Shown in pieces: positions 7,421 through 18,132 of a stretch of 42,824 bases of DNA (its first letter is position 1; each line of letters starts with the position of its first letter). The notes beneath the pieces were generated by a model. It was given only the letters and a program-made list of their open reading frames with translations. It was not told where the DNA came from and did no database searches. The DNA lies in assembly GCA_964411925.1 (NCBI GenBank), contig CAYPNI010000024.1:1-42824 (forward strand), read 5' to 3'. The position numbers were made by a program, and so were the translations under genes. Source of the stretch: VFKU01 sp964411925 (GTDB taxonomy: Bacteria > Hydrogenedentota > Hydrogenedentia > Hydrogenedentales > GCA-2746185).

Positions 7421-8596
7421 ATGTCCAAACTGAAGAAGATCTTGTCAGGCCTCTGGAAGATTTTCGTCGGCGCGGTGTTCTGCCAGTTCCTGCCGACGGC
7501 GATACTTGTCGTCGGATGGTCGTACCGCGCCATGCAGCGCACGGCGTTGCGCGTGTGGCGTAGCGAGAGCTCGCTGTCCCCGGCCGAACTCGACGCGCTC
7601 TCGCGAACCCTTCCGTTATTTCAGTCGCACGCCACATGGCCGAACTGGTTCATCCAGCAGCGAGCGGTTCGCGCAGGCGCACCCCCGGTGACCGGACTTT
7701 GGTCGCGCGCGACGCGATGGGCAAGGAACGCGGTGGCGTCGATCAGCACGAACCTGCGCATCGGATTCGCAGGGATCTTGAACACGTCGATCTTGATGGT
7801 GTTGCCCGCGGTGCTCTGGCAAGTCGGCTGGTACACGGGTTGGGACAACTCGTTCAACAAGGGGTACGAGCAGTACTACTCCGGCATTGTGCTTTCCTGG
7901 ATCGGAATTCTCCTGTTTCTCGCCGCGATGCTGTTTCTGCCAATGGCGCAGGCGCGACAGGCGATCACGGGAGAATGGCGCGCGTTCTGGGACCTGAAGA
8001 CCGTGTGGAGAGTGTCAACCGGGAATCCCGTGCGGACGTTGCTGCTCGCGGCCGCGTTCAGCGTGGTGGCGCTGCCCATCAACGTATTGCTCATTGCGCC
8101 GCAGGGATTCGAAAACTCGAATCCGGACGTCGCGACGATGACGGACGGCGAGTTCATCCGGTTCCTGAACCGGTATTACTTCTGGGTGTGCGCCGTTGGG
8201 TTTATCGGATTCATCGCGCTAAGGATTCTGGCCGCGCGCTGGTATGCGGGCGGCATCGTATCGATGCTGAACACCGGACGGCTGCAAGCCGAGGCGCTGC
8301 GCGGCGTCGAAGCGCAGCTGCTCTCGGTGCTGCGACTCGATCGCGCGGGCGATCCAGCGCGCCGGCACCCGATGATCGCGGCGACGGTGGCCCTGTCGCG
8401 CCCCGTGTGGCGGACCGCGGTGTTGGGCGCGGCCGTGTTCGTCTGGTTTACGTTTGTTGCACAGATCTATGTCAGGGAGTTTATCGTTTATCACCCCTAT
8501 CGCGGATTCATGAACCAGCCGCTGGTGCAGCTTCCCTGGTTGCGTTACGTGCCGGGCGGGCTCGAAAACGACGTTCGCGCAGCGAAAAACCCGTGA
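7421..8596 (+). CDS. Polytopic membrane protein of unknown family
   Basis: I do not recognise this 391-residue protein. It has about six hydrophobic segments, near residues 11-32, 112-132, 149-170, 193-213, 235-253 and 300-320. Between them are soluble stretches, including a long one at 40-105 with Trp and Arg residues. It starts 27 bp after the Tat-exported phosphatase-fold gene on the same strand, which suggests a shared transcript and perhaps a membrane partner for the exported protein (inference). No enzyme motif, ABC signature or transporter signature is visible. Its stop is followed by almost 500 bp without a gene. Confidence 0.75.
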   Translation: MSKLKKILSGLWKIFVGAVFCQFLPTAILVVGWSYRAMQRTALRVWRSESSLSPAELDALSRTLPLFQSHATWPNWFIQQRAVRAGAPPVTGLWSRATRWARNAVASISTNLRIGFAGILNTSILMVLPAVLWQVGWYTGWDNSFNKGYEQYYSGIVLSWIGILLFLAAMLFLPMAQARQAITGEWRAFWDLKTVWRVSTGNPVRTLLLAAAFSVVALPINVLLIAPQGFENSNPDVATMTDGEFIRFLNRYYFWVCAVGFIGFIALRILAARWYAGGIVSMLNTGRLQAEALRGVEAQLLSVLRLDRAGDPARRHPMIAATVALSRPVWRTAVLGAAVFVWFTFVAQIYVREFIVYHPYRGFMNQPLVQLPWLRYVPGGLENDVRAAKNP

Positions 8597-9090
8597 AAAT
8601 ACGGGGGATTTCGCGGTCTGCGCGGTCCGCAAAAAAAGGTGGAAAACGGCATTCATGATTCGCTATGCTTTGCCCGATTACTCCGGGCGGCGCAAATTCC
8701 TCGAATTTGCCCCATAAACCCCGGCTTGCTTTAGTTAATACGTTAACCCCCTCACGAGCACGTCATTGACGCGCTCAACCCGGGAGGAGATTCGGACCGG
8801 CTCGCCCGGATTCCGAATCCGACTACACGAGGGGGGCGGCCCGTTCGAGGCCGGTAGTCTTGGCGGTAGCCCACGCTCGCGCCGCCGTCCGCGCTTCTGA
8901 TGTGCGGGCTGATCGGGATTGGGGAGCGGCCTTTCCAGGCGAATTGACTCTTCCTAGACGGTCACAGACTCACACAACACACGCCGAGACGAAACCGCGC
9001 GTGACGCGATCATGCGGATAGTTCCGGTACTGTGATACGAGATATAAGACGTTATGTTCCAATAGGTTATGGACTAGAAGGGGAGACGCG
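8597..9090 (+). other. Long non-coding leader ahead of the respiratory operon
   Basis: No convincing gene lies in these 494 bp on either strand. It probably carries the promoter of the act-cox operon. Visible items are an AT-rich patch with two close GTTAA repeats (8734-8746); an imperfect hairpin with arms GATTCGG 8789-8795 and CCGAATC 8813-8819 around an inner CCGG/CCGG pair; and TATAAG at 9043-9048, 43 bp before the actA start, without a good -35. The stretch 9034-9070 is notably AT-rich for this genome. Confidence 0.5.
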
Positions 9091-9753
9091 ATGGCGCAGG
9101 TTTTTCCTCCTGGCGCGAACTGGCTGGTCAAGTGGACCGGTCTGGGCGCCGGCGTGGGAGCGACGCTCGTAGTCGGCGTTGCGTGGGCCGTGTACTGGGG
9201 CCCGACGGTCACCCAAAAGGACCGCTTCCGGCAACAACCCATTCCGTTCAGCCACCAGCGGCACGTCGGCGGCAACGGACTCGATTGCCGATACTGCCAC
9301 ACGACGGTCGAGACCAGTTCGTTCGCGGGCATCCCGGCCACCGAAACCTGCATGACCTGTCATTCGCAAATCCTCACTGATCAGCCGATGTTCGACGCCG
9401 TGCACAGGAGTTGGGAAACCGGAACGTCGATTCCCTGGACCCGCGTCAACGACCTGCCCGATTTCGTCTACTTCAACCACAGCATTCACGTGAACAAGGG
9501 CATCGGCTGTTCGGAATGCCACGGGCCGGTGCACGATATGCGGCTCACCTACAAGGCCGAGAGCCTGCACATGAGCTGGTGCACGCAGTGCCACCGCGAA
9601 CCCGAGCGCTTTATCCGGCCCAAGGAGTTCGTCTTCGATACGGCGTACGAGCACCCGGGTCATAACGAGCAGATGGAATTGGGCCGTCGCCTGGTTGAGG
9701 AATACCACGTGGAGAAGGGGCAGCTATTGAATTGCTCCATTTGTCATCGATGA
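9091..9753 (+). CDS. actA: Alternative complex III subunit A, pentahaem cytochrome c
   Basis: ActA passes electrons from the iron-sulfur/quinol module of alternative complex III towards its cytochrome c partner on the periplasmic side. The 220-residue protein has one N-terminal membrane helix (about 16-36). It then has five CxxCH haem-c sites, at Cys66-His70, Cys87-His91, Cys140-His144, Cys164-His168 and Cys215-His219, the last just before the stop. Extra histidines (His54, His58, His130, His133, His188, His191) are available as sixth ligands. GGGGAG at 9080-9085 precedes the ATG. Its stop overlaps the actB start as ATGA. It is the first gene of the operon. Confidence 0.95.
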   Translation: MAQVFPPGANWLVKWTGLGAGVGATLVVGVAWAVYWGPTVTQKDRFRQQPIPFSHQRHVGGNGLDCRYCHTTVETSSFAGIPATETCMTCHSQILTDQPMFDAVHRSWETGTSIPWTRVNDLPDFVYFNHSIHVNKGIGCSECHGPVHDMRLTYKAESLHMSWCTQCHREPERFIRPKEFVFDTAYEHPGHNEQMELGRRLVEEYHVEKGQLLNCSICHR

Positions 9754-12700
9754 GCGAACACGATCACACCTCCACGGCGTCGAGCGCACACACGGGCGGC
9801 GACGAGTGGCGCAGCCTCTCCGAACTGACGCGCGCGGACGTGTTTCAGGCGCGACTTCACAACGAGTTCCCGCTGTACGCGCCGTCTGAGATCGACGGCG
9901 TCACCCGGCGCAATTTCCTGCAGGTCATGGGTGCGACCCTCGCGCTCGCCGGCGCGACGGCCGGTTGCGCACGCCAGCCGGCGGAGACGATTTTCCCGTA
10001 CGTCAAACAGCCCGAAGATGTGGTGCCGGGCAAGCCGTTGTACTTTGCGACGGCGAGTCCGCAGCGCGGCTATGCCAAGCCCGTTCTCGCGGAGAGCCAT
10101 CTCGGCCGGCCGACGAAGGTTGAGGGACTTCCGGCCCACGCGGCGTCGCTCGGCCGCACGGACGCGCAGACGCAGGCCTCCATACTCGATCTCTACGACC
10201 CCGATCGCGCCCAGTCCGTGACCCGCACGGGTTTCGCCGACAGTTGGGACAGTTTTGTCAACGAGGCCAGGCAGGCCCTGGACGACGCGCGCGTGCGCGG
10301 CGGCGAAGGGGTCCGCATTCTGACCGGCACGGTGACCTCGCCGACCCTGGGCGGCCAGCTCAACGAATTTCTCGCGGCGTATCCCAACGCCCGCTGGCAC
10401 CAGTACGAGGCGGCGACACGCGACAACGTGCGCGAGGGCGCCCGGCTCGCGTTCGGCGACTACGTCGACACGATTTACCACTTCGACAAGGCCGACGTAA
10501 TCGTCTCTCTCGATTCGGATTTCCTCGAGCAGGGCCCGGCGAACGTGCGCTACAGCGCCGACTATGCCGCGCGGCGCGACGTCGTCGATCACGACGCTCA
10601 CGGGGACGGCCACGGCGAAGCGAAGTCGCTCAGCCGGATGTATGCCTTCGAGAGTTCGCCGAACAACGTGGGCGCGGCGGCGGATCACCGGTTTCCGGTG
10701 CGGCCGGGCCAGATCGAAGCGGTCGCGCGCCGGCTGGCGTCGGCGCTGGGCGTGAACGCGCCGGTGTCGGACGACGATGGATTGAACGATTCGCTCCGCG
10801 ACGCGATCGCCAAGATCGCGGCCGACGTGACCGCGCGCGCAAACGCGAGCGTGGTCGTGGCGGGCGACCACCAGCCGCCGATCGTGCACCAACTGGCGCA
10901 CGCGATGAACGCCTCGCTCAAGGGGCCGGTGTCGTACATCCCCGCGGTCGAGGTCGGCCCGGTGAACCAGGTGGAATCGCTGCGGGCGCTCACGGCCGAC
11001 ATGCGCGACAACAAGGTCAAGTTGTTGATCGTCATGGGCACCAACCCCGTGTACAGCGCGCCCGCGGACCTGGACTTTCTGGGCGCCTTCAAGAACGTGC
11101 CGCTCCGGGTGGCGCTGGGCGCGTATCTCGACGAAACGGGCGGCAATTGCCACTGGCATCTGCCCGAGTTGCACTACCTCGAATCGTGGGGCGACGTCCG
11201 CGCGTTCGACGGATCGGTCTCGATTGTGCAGCCGCTTATCGCGCCGCTCTATCGCGGGCACACGGCGACCGAGTTGATGTCCGCGCTGATCGACGAAGAG
11301 CCGCGCAGCGCTCACGACGTCGTGATGGATCACTGGAAGAAACAACGCGGCGGTGACGGATTCGACGCGTTCTGGCGCCAGTCGCTCGCTGACGGCGTCG
11401 TCGCCAACTCCGCATTCCGCGAGACGACCGTGCGCTACGCCGGTTCCGTCGGTGCCTACGCGCCACCGGCCTCGACCTCCGGCGAGATGGAGATCGTCTT
11501 CCTGCCGGACCCGTGCGTCGGCGCGGGCGAGTGGACCAACAACGCCTGGCTGATGGAGTTGCCGCGGCCGCTGTCCAAACTGACCTGGGACAACGCGGTC
11601 ATTGTGGGCTATGGCACGGCGCTCGACATGGGCCTCGAGAACGAGGACGTGGTCGAAGTGGCGTATAACGGCCGGACCGTCCGCGGGCCAGTGTGGGTAC
11701 AGCCGGGCCACAGCCCGGGCACGATCACCGTGCACCTCGGATTCGGCCGCACGCGCGCGGGCAAAGTCGGCAACGACATGGGCTTTGACGCGTATTCGAT
11801 CCTGACTTCCGACGCGCCGACCATTGGCCGCGGTGCGAAACTGACCAAGTTGGCGTCGAAGTATCCGCTTGCGCGGACCGAAGAGCACTACAACATGGAA
11901 GGCCGCAACCTCGCGCGGCGGGTGACGCAGGCCGAATTCGCGGCGGACTCCCACATCGTCCAGCACGGCCGCCACGGCGAGATTCACACGCCGACTGACA
12001 AAGAGACGTTGTATTACCCCGAAGAGAAGAAGTGGCACGGGCACGCCTGGGGCATGACGATCGATCTGAACCAGTGCACCGGCTGTAACGCGTGCATCGT
12101 GGCGTGCCAATCCGAAAATGTCATTCCCGTGGTTGGCAAAAACGAAGTCCGCAAAGGCCGCGAGATGCAGTGGATTCGCGTGGACCGGTATTACCGCGCG
12201 GACGCGGCGCACAAATTCGCCAAGCTCCCCAAGGCGACACAGCGCGAACTGCTCGACAATCCGGACACCTATTTCCAGCCGGTGCCGTGCATGCAATGCG
12301 AGAATGCGCCCTGCGAGACGGTGTGTCCCGTCGGCGCGACGCAGCATTCGCGCGAAGGCCTGAACGACATGGTGTACAACCGTTGCATCGGTACGCGGTA
12401 CTGTTCGAACAACTGCCCGTACAAGGTGCGCCGGTTCAACTTCTATCATTACAGCCGGACGCCGCTGGGCTCGCGCGGCGAGCGCGCCCACGCGCTGAAC
12501 ATCAACTGGACCCACGTCAATCCGGAAAGCCTGCGGCCGATGCGCAATCCGGACGTGACCGTGCGCAGCCGCGGCGTGATGGAAAAGTGCACGTACTGCG
12601 TGCAGCGCATCAACCTTGCGCGTATCGACTCCAAGCGGACGGGCCAGCCGATCCCGGACGGCGAGATCGTCACGGCGTGCCAGCAGGCCTGCCCGTCCGG

Positions 12701-12887
12701 CGCGATCGCGTTCGGCGACGTTCAGGATCCCGAGAGCGCCGTGGCCAAGCGCAAGCAGAGCCACCGCAATTACGCGATCCTGGGCGACCTGAACACGCGG
12801 CCGCGCACGACGTACCTGGCGCGCGTGACCAACCCGAATCCGGAACTCGCGCCGGCCGCAGAGACAGAGACAGGGGAGCACGCGTAG
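9750..12887 (+). CDS. actB: Alternative complex III subunit B, molybdopterin-like plus iron-sulfur protein
   Basis: The start at 9750 is preferred over an in-frame ATG at 9732, because ATGA overlap with actA is the pattern throughout this operon. The 1045-residue protein has a Tat-like signal at TRRNFLQVMG (Arg53-Arg54) with a Cys73 soon after the hydrophobic stretch. A large domain related to the molybdopterin oxidoreductase catalytic subunit follows; in ACIII this fold holds no Mo cofactor (family knowledge). The C-terminal third is a ferredoxin-like subunit with Cys clusters beginning at Cys776 (CTGCNACIVAC), Cys847 (CMQCENAPCETVCP) and Cys947 (CTYC), plus a CQQACP block, for three [4Fe-4S] and one [3Fe-4S] cluster. 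A His/Asp-rich loop (DHDAHGDGHGEAKS) near residue 285 is unusual. Confidence 0.95.
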   Translation: MSEHDHTSTASSAHTGGDEWRSLSELTRADVFQARLHNEFPLYAPSEIDGVTRRNFLQVMGATLALAGATAGCARQPAETIFPYVKQPEDVVPGKPLYFATASPQRGYAKPVLAESHLGRPTKVEGLPAHAASLGRTDAQTQASILDLYDPDRAQSVTRTGFADSWDSFVNEARQALDDARVRGGEGVRILTGTVTSPTLGGQLNEFLAAYPNARWHQYEAATRDNVREGARLAFGDYVDTIYHFDKADVIVSLDSDFLEQGPANVRYSADYAARRDVVDHDAHGDGHGEAKSLSRMYAFESSPNNVGAAADHRFPVRPGQIEAVARRLASALGVNAPVSDDDGLNDSLRDAIAKIAADVTARANASVVVAGDHQPPIVHQLAHAMNASLKGPVSYIPAVEVGPVNQVESLRALTADMRDNKVKLLIVMGTNPVYSAPADLDFLGAFKNVPLRVALGAYLDETGGNCHWHLPELHYLESWGDVRAFDGSVSIVQPLIAPLYRGHTATELMSALIDEEPRSAHDVVMDHWKKQRGGDGFDAFWRQSLADGVVANSAFRETTVRYAGSVGAYAPPASTSGEMEIVFLPDPCVGAGEWTNNAWLMELPRPLSKLTWDNAVIVGYGTALDMGLENEDVVEVAYNGRTVRGPVWVQPGHSPGTITVHLGFGRTRAGKVGNDMGFDAYSILTSDAPTIGRGAKLTKLASKYPLARTEEHYNMEGRNLARRVTQAEFAADSHIVQHGRHGEIHTPTDKETLYYPEEKKWHGHAWGMTIDLNQCTGCNACIVACQSENVIPVVGKNEVRKGREMQWIRVDRYYRADAAHKFAKLPKATQRELLDNPDTYFQPVPCMQCENAPCETVCPVGATQHSREGLNDMVYNRCIGTRYCSNNCPYKVRRFNFYHYSRTPLGSRGERAHALNINWTHVNPESLRPMRNPDVTVRSRGVMEKCTYCVQRINLARIDSKRTGQPIPDGEIVTACQQACPSGAIAFGDVQDPESAVAKRKQSHRNYAILGDLNTRPRTTYLARVTNPNPELAPAAETETGEHA

Positions 12888-12890
12888 ACC

Positions 12891-14282
<1,392 letters not shown>

Positions 14283-14298
14283 GTAGAGGAACCATCGA

Positions 14299-14856
14299 AT
14301 GCACGATGCGCACGACAACGAACCCAAGGTCTACGGGATCGTCGCCGAGTACGACGACCCGGACGATCTGCTGAAGGCGGCGAAGACGGCATACGCCGAG
14401 GGCTATCGCGACCTCGATGCCTACTCGCCCTTGCCCATCCACGGGCTGTCCGAAGCCATCGGGTTTCACAAGACCCGGCTGTCCTGGTTCACGCTGGCGG
14501 CCGGATTGACCGGCGCGGCGACGGGGTTCGGCCTACAGACCTTCGCCCACGTGTACCACTACGCCTACGACATCGGCGGCAAACCCTTCTTCAGTTGGCC
14601 GGCGTTCATCCCCATCACCTTCGAGTGCACGATCCTTTTCGCGGCGTTCACGACCGGCTTTGCGATGTTGGGGCTTAACGGATTGCCCATGCCGTACCAC
14701 TCGGTTTTCAACGCGAAGAACTTCGAACGCGCGACGAGCGACCGGTTCTTCCTGTGCATCGAGGCCAAAGACCCGAGATACGACGCGCAGAAGACCCGCG
14801 GCTTCCTCGAACGGCTCAATCCCAGGCCGCTCGAGGTATCGGAGGTGGCGGAATGA
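14299..14856 (+). CDS. actD: Alternative complex III subunit D (DUF3341)
   Basis: Small 185-residue subunit with two membrane helices (about 62-84 and 96-118) linking a cytoplasmic N-terminal domain to the complex. The N-terminal YGIVAEYDDPDDLLKAAK and YSPLPIHGLSEAIGF are signature stretches of DUF3341, the ACIII ActD family. A RATSDRFFLCIEA block follows the helices. GAGTAGAGGAA precedes the ATG. The stop overlaps the actE start as ATGA. Its role in the complex is structural as far as known. Confidence 0.93.
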   Translation: MHDAHDNEPKVYGIVAEYDDPDDLLKAAKTAYAEGYRDLDAYSPLPIHGLSEAIGFHKTRLSWFTLAAGLTGAATGFGLQTFAHVYHYAYDIGGKPFFSWPAFIPITFECTILFAAFTTGFAMLGLNGLPMPYHSVFNAKNFERATSDRFFLCIEAKDPRYDAQKTRGFLERLNPRPLEVSEVAE

Positions 14857-15491
14857 CGCGCAGGACGATCGTGATCGCGTTGACCGCGCTCGTTTCCGCA
14901 AGCGCGCTCACCGGCTGCCACCTGGACATGTGGAACCAGCGGCGGTACGAGCCGCTCGAGAACGGCCAGCGCTTTTTCGGCAATGGCGAGAGTTCGGCGC
15001 GCGCGTTCGTGGCAGGCACCGTGCCGTATCAGATGGCCAAGCTCGACGACCACTACTACACCGGCCGCGTAAACGGCGAACTCGCGACGGCGTTGCCCGC
15101 GCAGGTCGAGCTGACGCGTGAGTTGCTCGAGCGGGGCCAGGCGCGGTTCGAAATCTACTGCATGCCCTGCCACGGCAAGACCGGCCACGGCGACGGCATG
15201 ATCGTTCAGCGGGGGTTCCCGCAGCCGACGTCCTACATGGATCAGCGGCTGCTCGAATCGCCGATCGCGTACTTCTTCGACGTGCCGACCAACGGGTTCG
15301 GCCGGATGTACAGCTACGCGTCCCGGATTTCCGTGGACGATCGCTGGGCGATCGCCGCGTACGTACGCGTGCTTCAACTCAGCCAGAATGCCACGCCCGA
15401 TCTTCTGCCGCAGGACGTGCTCGAACAGGCGCGCGCCCCGCGGCCCGGCGAAGAAGCGGGCGATCAGCCGGCGGGAGAGGCCCATGACTAA
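14853..15491 (+). CDS. actE: Alternative complex III subunit E, monohaem cytochrome c lipoprotein
   Basis: The start at 14853 is taken from the ATGA overlap with actD and gives 212 residues. The first 22 residues form a lipoprotein signal ending in the lipobox LTGC, so the mature protein is anchored at Cys22 on the periplasmic face. One haem-c site is present: CMPCH, Cys103-Cys106-His107, followed by GHGDGM. A later Met in GFGRMYSYAS is the probable sixth ligand. ActE is an electron-transfer subunit next to ActA. The gene ends 8 bp inside actF. Confidence 0.94.
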   Translation: MTRRTIVIALTALVSASALTGCHLDMWNQRRYEPLENGQRFFGNGESSARAFVAGTVPYQMAKLDDHYYTGRVNGELATALPAQVELTRELLERGQARFEIYCMPCHGKTGHGDGMIVQRGFPQPTSYMDQRLLESPIAYFFDVPTNGFGRMYSYASRISVDDRWAIAAYVRVLQLSQNATPDLLPQDVLEQARAPRPGEEAGDQPAGEAHD

Positions 15492-16725
15492 AGAAACGAC
15501 CAGTCTGCCGCCGCGGCTGCAGCTCGTGCGCAGCGTGGGGCCGATTGTCGGCGCGGGCGGTATCGCGCTCGGACTGATTCTCTCGTTCGTGCTGAGCGGC
15601 GGCATCAACATGTTCTTCCAGGGCCTGCACTACTCGTTCTGGATCCTCTTGAGCCTCTCGCTGGGTTCGACTGCGCTCCTCATGATTCATCACATGACGG
15701 CGGGCGGCTGGAGTTTCGTGTCGCAGCGCGTGTTCGAGGCGTTCATGCGGACGCTGCCCGTACCGTTCACGATGTTCGCGCTGATTTGGCTCGGCACGAT
15801 GCTCGACTGGCACACGATTTTCAGCGCGTGGACCCATCCCGAGGGCCATGTTGTCCCGCAGAAAGCGGCGTACCTCAACAAGACCTTCTGGAGCGGCCGC
15901 GCGGCGCTGTACTTCGGGATATGGTTTGCCATCGCGTATTTCTTCAATTCGTGGTCGAAGAAGCTCGAACAAACGGGCGATGCGCTCATCACGCTCAACT
16001 TCCGCCGGGTCGCGCCGGTTGCGCTCATTGCGTACTGCGCGACGATGACCTTCGCGGCGGTGGACTGGGGCCAGTCGATCGAGGCGGAGTGGTTCTCGAC
16101 GATGTACGCGCCGCTGACGTGGATCAGCCACGGGCTGACGACGTTCGCCGTGACCGTGATCGTTCTCGACCAGCTTTCAGACCAAAAACCGCTCTCGCGC
16201 TTCCTGACCGTCGAACATTTCCATACCATCGGCAACTTCATGTGCGCGTTCATCGTCATCTGGACCTACATGAGCTTCTCGCAATTCCTGATCATCTGGG
16301 CGGGCAACCTCCCCGAAGAGATCCACTACTACCTCGATCGCGCGCACAGCTCCTTCTACCAGGTGGTCATCGGCATCATGATGATCGGCCACTTCTTCAT
16401 CCCGTTCATGGTGCTGATGCAGCGCCGCGTGACCTACGATGTTGCGCTGCTGCGCATGATGTGCTGGTTCATTCTGAGTATGCGACTCGTGGACGTGTTT
16501 TTCTGGTTCAATCCGGCGTATCACCCGGGCGATACCAGTGTGCCGTGGCGCGACATCCTGGTGTACGCGTGCGTGTTGGCCGGGTTCGCGGGCCTGTATT
16601 TCTGGGTGTTCCTCGGCCAGCTCACGCGGACCTCGCTGCTGCCCGTGAACGACCCGCGCATGCACGAGGCGCTTTCTCCCGGCCACGGACACGGCCACGG
16701 CGAGGAGGGATTGGAACATGCATGA
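15484..16725 (+). CDS. actF: Alternative complex III subunit F, second NrfD-like membrane subunit
   Basis: The 413-residue polytopic protein, paralogous to ActC, has about ten helices. The ATG at 15484 overlaps the end of actE by 8 bp. A longer upstream frame from 15388 lies wholly inside actE and was discarded. Recognisable stretches are HHMTAGGWSFVSQR, MTFAAVDWGQSIE and YMSFSQFLIIWAGNLPEE, all typical of ActF. In the complex it is proposed to form part of a proton path (family knowledge). The C-terminus ends in a short His/Gly run (GHGHGHGEEGLEHA). The following gene overlaps by 8 bp. Confidence 0.94.
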   Translation: MTKETTSLPPRLQLVRSVGPIVGAGGIALGLILSFVLSGGINMFFQGLHYSFWILLSLSLGSTALLMIHHMTAGGWSFVSQRVFEAFMRTLPVPFTMFALIWLGTMLDWHTIFSAWTHPEGHVVPQKAAYLNKTFWSGRAALYFGIWFAIAYFFNSWSKKLEQTGDALITLNFRRVAPVALIAYCATMTFAAVDWGQSIEAEWFSTMYAPLTWISHGLTTFAVTVIVLDQLSDQKPLSRFLTVEHFHTIGNFMCAFIVIWTYMSFSQFLIIWAGNLPEEIHYYLDRAHSSFYQVVIGIMMIGHFFIPFMVLMQRRVTYDVALLRMMCWFILSMRLVDVFFWFNPAYHPGDTSVPWRDILVYACVLAGFAGLYFWVFLGQLTRTSLLPVNDPRMHEALSPGHGHGHGEEGLEHA

Positions 16726-17182
16726 CAAAGAGCATCCCTACGGCCACCACGCGCCGAGCGATCCCCAGTCGCCGGCCAAGGGCTACGAAGTCACGGACAT
16801 TCAGATCCGGCTCATCCTGTGGTCGGGTGTGGGCGTGGTTGTGATGACATTCGTGGCCTACGTCGTATCGACGTTTGTCGTGCGGTACTCGAATGCACAG
16901 CCGGCGATCAGTGAGTTCGACGCGGCGCCCATCGCCGTGGACGCGCGCAACGAACCGTTCGCGCGCGGCGTGCGCTTGCAGGTGTCGGCGCCGGACGGTT
17001 TGAAGGCGTTTCGCGCGGGACAGGACGAGGGGGCATCGACCTACGGCGTCGTCAGCGCGGAGCCGGAGATCTACCGGATCCCCGTCGATACCGCGATCGA
17101 CATTGTCGCAGCGCGCGGGCTGCCGGTGTTTCCGACGCTCGCGCAGACGGGCCACTCGGCCGGGGGCGGGGAAACGCAGTGA
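16718..17182 (+). CDS. Single-helix respiratory-operon protein of unknown function
   Basis: The 154-residue protein has a His-rich N-terminus (KEHPYGHHAP), one membrane helix at about residues 31-53 and a periplasmic C-terminal domain. The block STYGVV...IYRIPVDTAIDIVAARGLP resembles a conserved tail I recall in small proteins between ACIII or oxidase genes and SCO in other bacteria (the pattern Y-G-x-V, then RIP-D-A-x-x-x-x-A-x-RGLP). No cofactor motif is present. It overlaps actF by 8 bp and overlaps the SCO start as GTGA, so it is surely translated with the respiratory genes. A role as an assembly or linker subunit between ACIII and the oxidase is inference. Confidence 0.8.
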   Translation: MHDKEHPYGHHAPSDPQSPAKGYEVTDIQIRLILWSGVGVVVMTFVAYVVSTFVVRYSNAQPAISEFDAAPIAVDARNEPFARGVRLQVSAPDGLKAFRAGQDEGASTYGVVSAEPEIYRIPVDTAIDIVAARGLPVFPTLAQTGHSAGGGETQ

Positions 17183-18120
17183 AACGAACCGCGTCACAGA
17201 GCATTCGCGTCGCGTCGCGCGCCGGCAATCCCGTCGTGCTGGCGATCGTGCTCGCCTGTGTCGCGTTGCCCGCGTTCGCGCAGATAGCACCGCCGCCGTT
17301 CGAGCCGCTCAACATCATGGGGCCTGACCCGGCGCAGCAGTTCAAAGACATCAAGATCGAACAGCACCTGGACGCGCAAGTGCCGCTCGAGTTGCTGTTT
17401 ACCAATTCCGACGGTCAACCCATCACGATCGCCGAGGCGTTGGACGGCAAGCCGGCAATTCTCGCGCTCGTGTATTACGAGTGCCCGATGCTCTGCAACA
17501 TCATGCTCGATGGTGTCGAGGGCGTGATCGATGCCATGAAATACGCCATCGGCCAGGACTACAACGTGATCACCGTCAGCATCGATCCCGGCGAGACGCC
17601 CGAACTCGCCGCCAAGAAGAAGGCGGCGCACTTGGAACGCCTGCACCGCGACGGCGCCGAGGACGGCTGGTATTTCCTGACCGGCGACGACGTCGGCATC
17701 GAGCGGCTCGCCGGCACGGTCGGGTTCCGCTACGCGTACGACCCCAACACGGATCAGTATGCGCACGCGGGCGGCATCATGCTGCTCACCGGCGAGGGCC
17801 GCGTTGCGCGGTATTACTTCGGCAGTGAATACATTCCGCGCGACGTGGAATTCGGGCTACAGGAAGCGTCGGCGGGCCGGATCGGTTCGGTGGTCGATCA
17901 GCTCGTGTTGCTGTGCTTCAAGTACGACCCCGCGACCGGCACGTACGGCTTCTACATCCTCGGCGCGATGCGGATCCTGGCCGTGTTGATGATTCTCGGT
18001 TTTGCTACGATGTACACGGTGCTTTACCTGCGTTGGCGCCGTAACAAGCGTGAAGGAAGCGGGGGCGGTCCCGGTATGGTGCGGGACCCCGCGGCAACGC
18101 ACCCTCAAGGCACACACTGA
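17179..18120 (+). CDS. SCO1/SenC copper chaperone for cytochrome oxidase
   Basis: Periplasmic, membrane-bound thioredoxin-fold protein that delivers copper to, or reduces, the CuA site of subunit II. The 313-residue product starts at a GTG overlapping the previous stop. It has a signal/anchor helix (about 17-35), the copper site ECPMLC with Cys102 and Cys106, and the distal ligand His196 in YAHAGGIML. A C-terminal helix (about residues 259-282) with a basic tail is an extra anchor compared with the shortest SCO proteins. Position just before coxB fits its role. Confidence 0.93.
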   Translation: MKRTASQSIRVASRAGNPVVLAIVLACVALPAFAQIAPPPFEPLNIMGPDPAQQFKDIKIEQHLDAQVPLELLFTNSDGQPITIAEALDGKPAILALVYYECPMLCNIMLDGVEGVIDAMKYAIGQDYNVITVSIDPGETPELAAKKKAAHLERLHRDGAEDGWYFLTGDDVGIERLAGTVGFRYAYDPNTDQYAHAGGIMLLTGEGRVARYYFGSEYIPRDVEFGLQEASAGRIGSVVDQLVLLCFKYDPATGTYGFYILGAMRILAVLMILGFATMYTVLYLRWRRNKREGSGGGPGMVRDPAATHPQGTH

Positions 18121-18132
18121 CGAGGCGACACG

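Noticed and set aside
8731..8748. GTTAATACGTTAAC as an ArcA- or FNR-type operator before the act operon
   Set aside because: The direct repeats are 8 bp apart, not the 11 bp needed for ArcA, and there is no TTGAT-N4-ATCAA for FNR.
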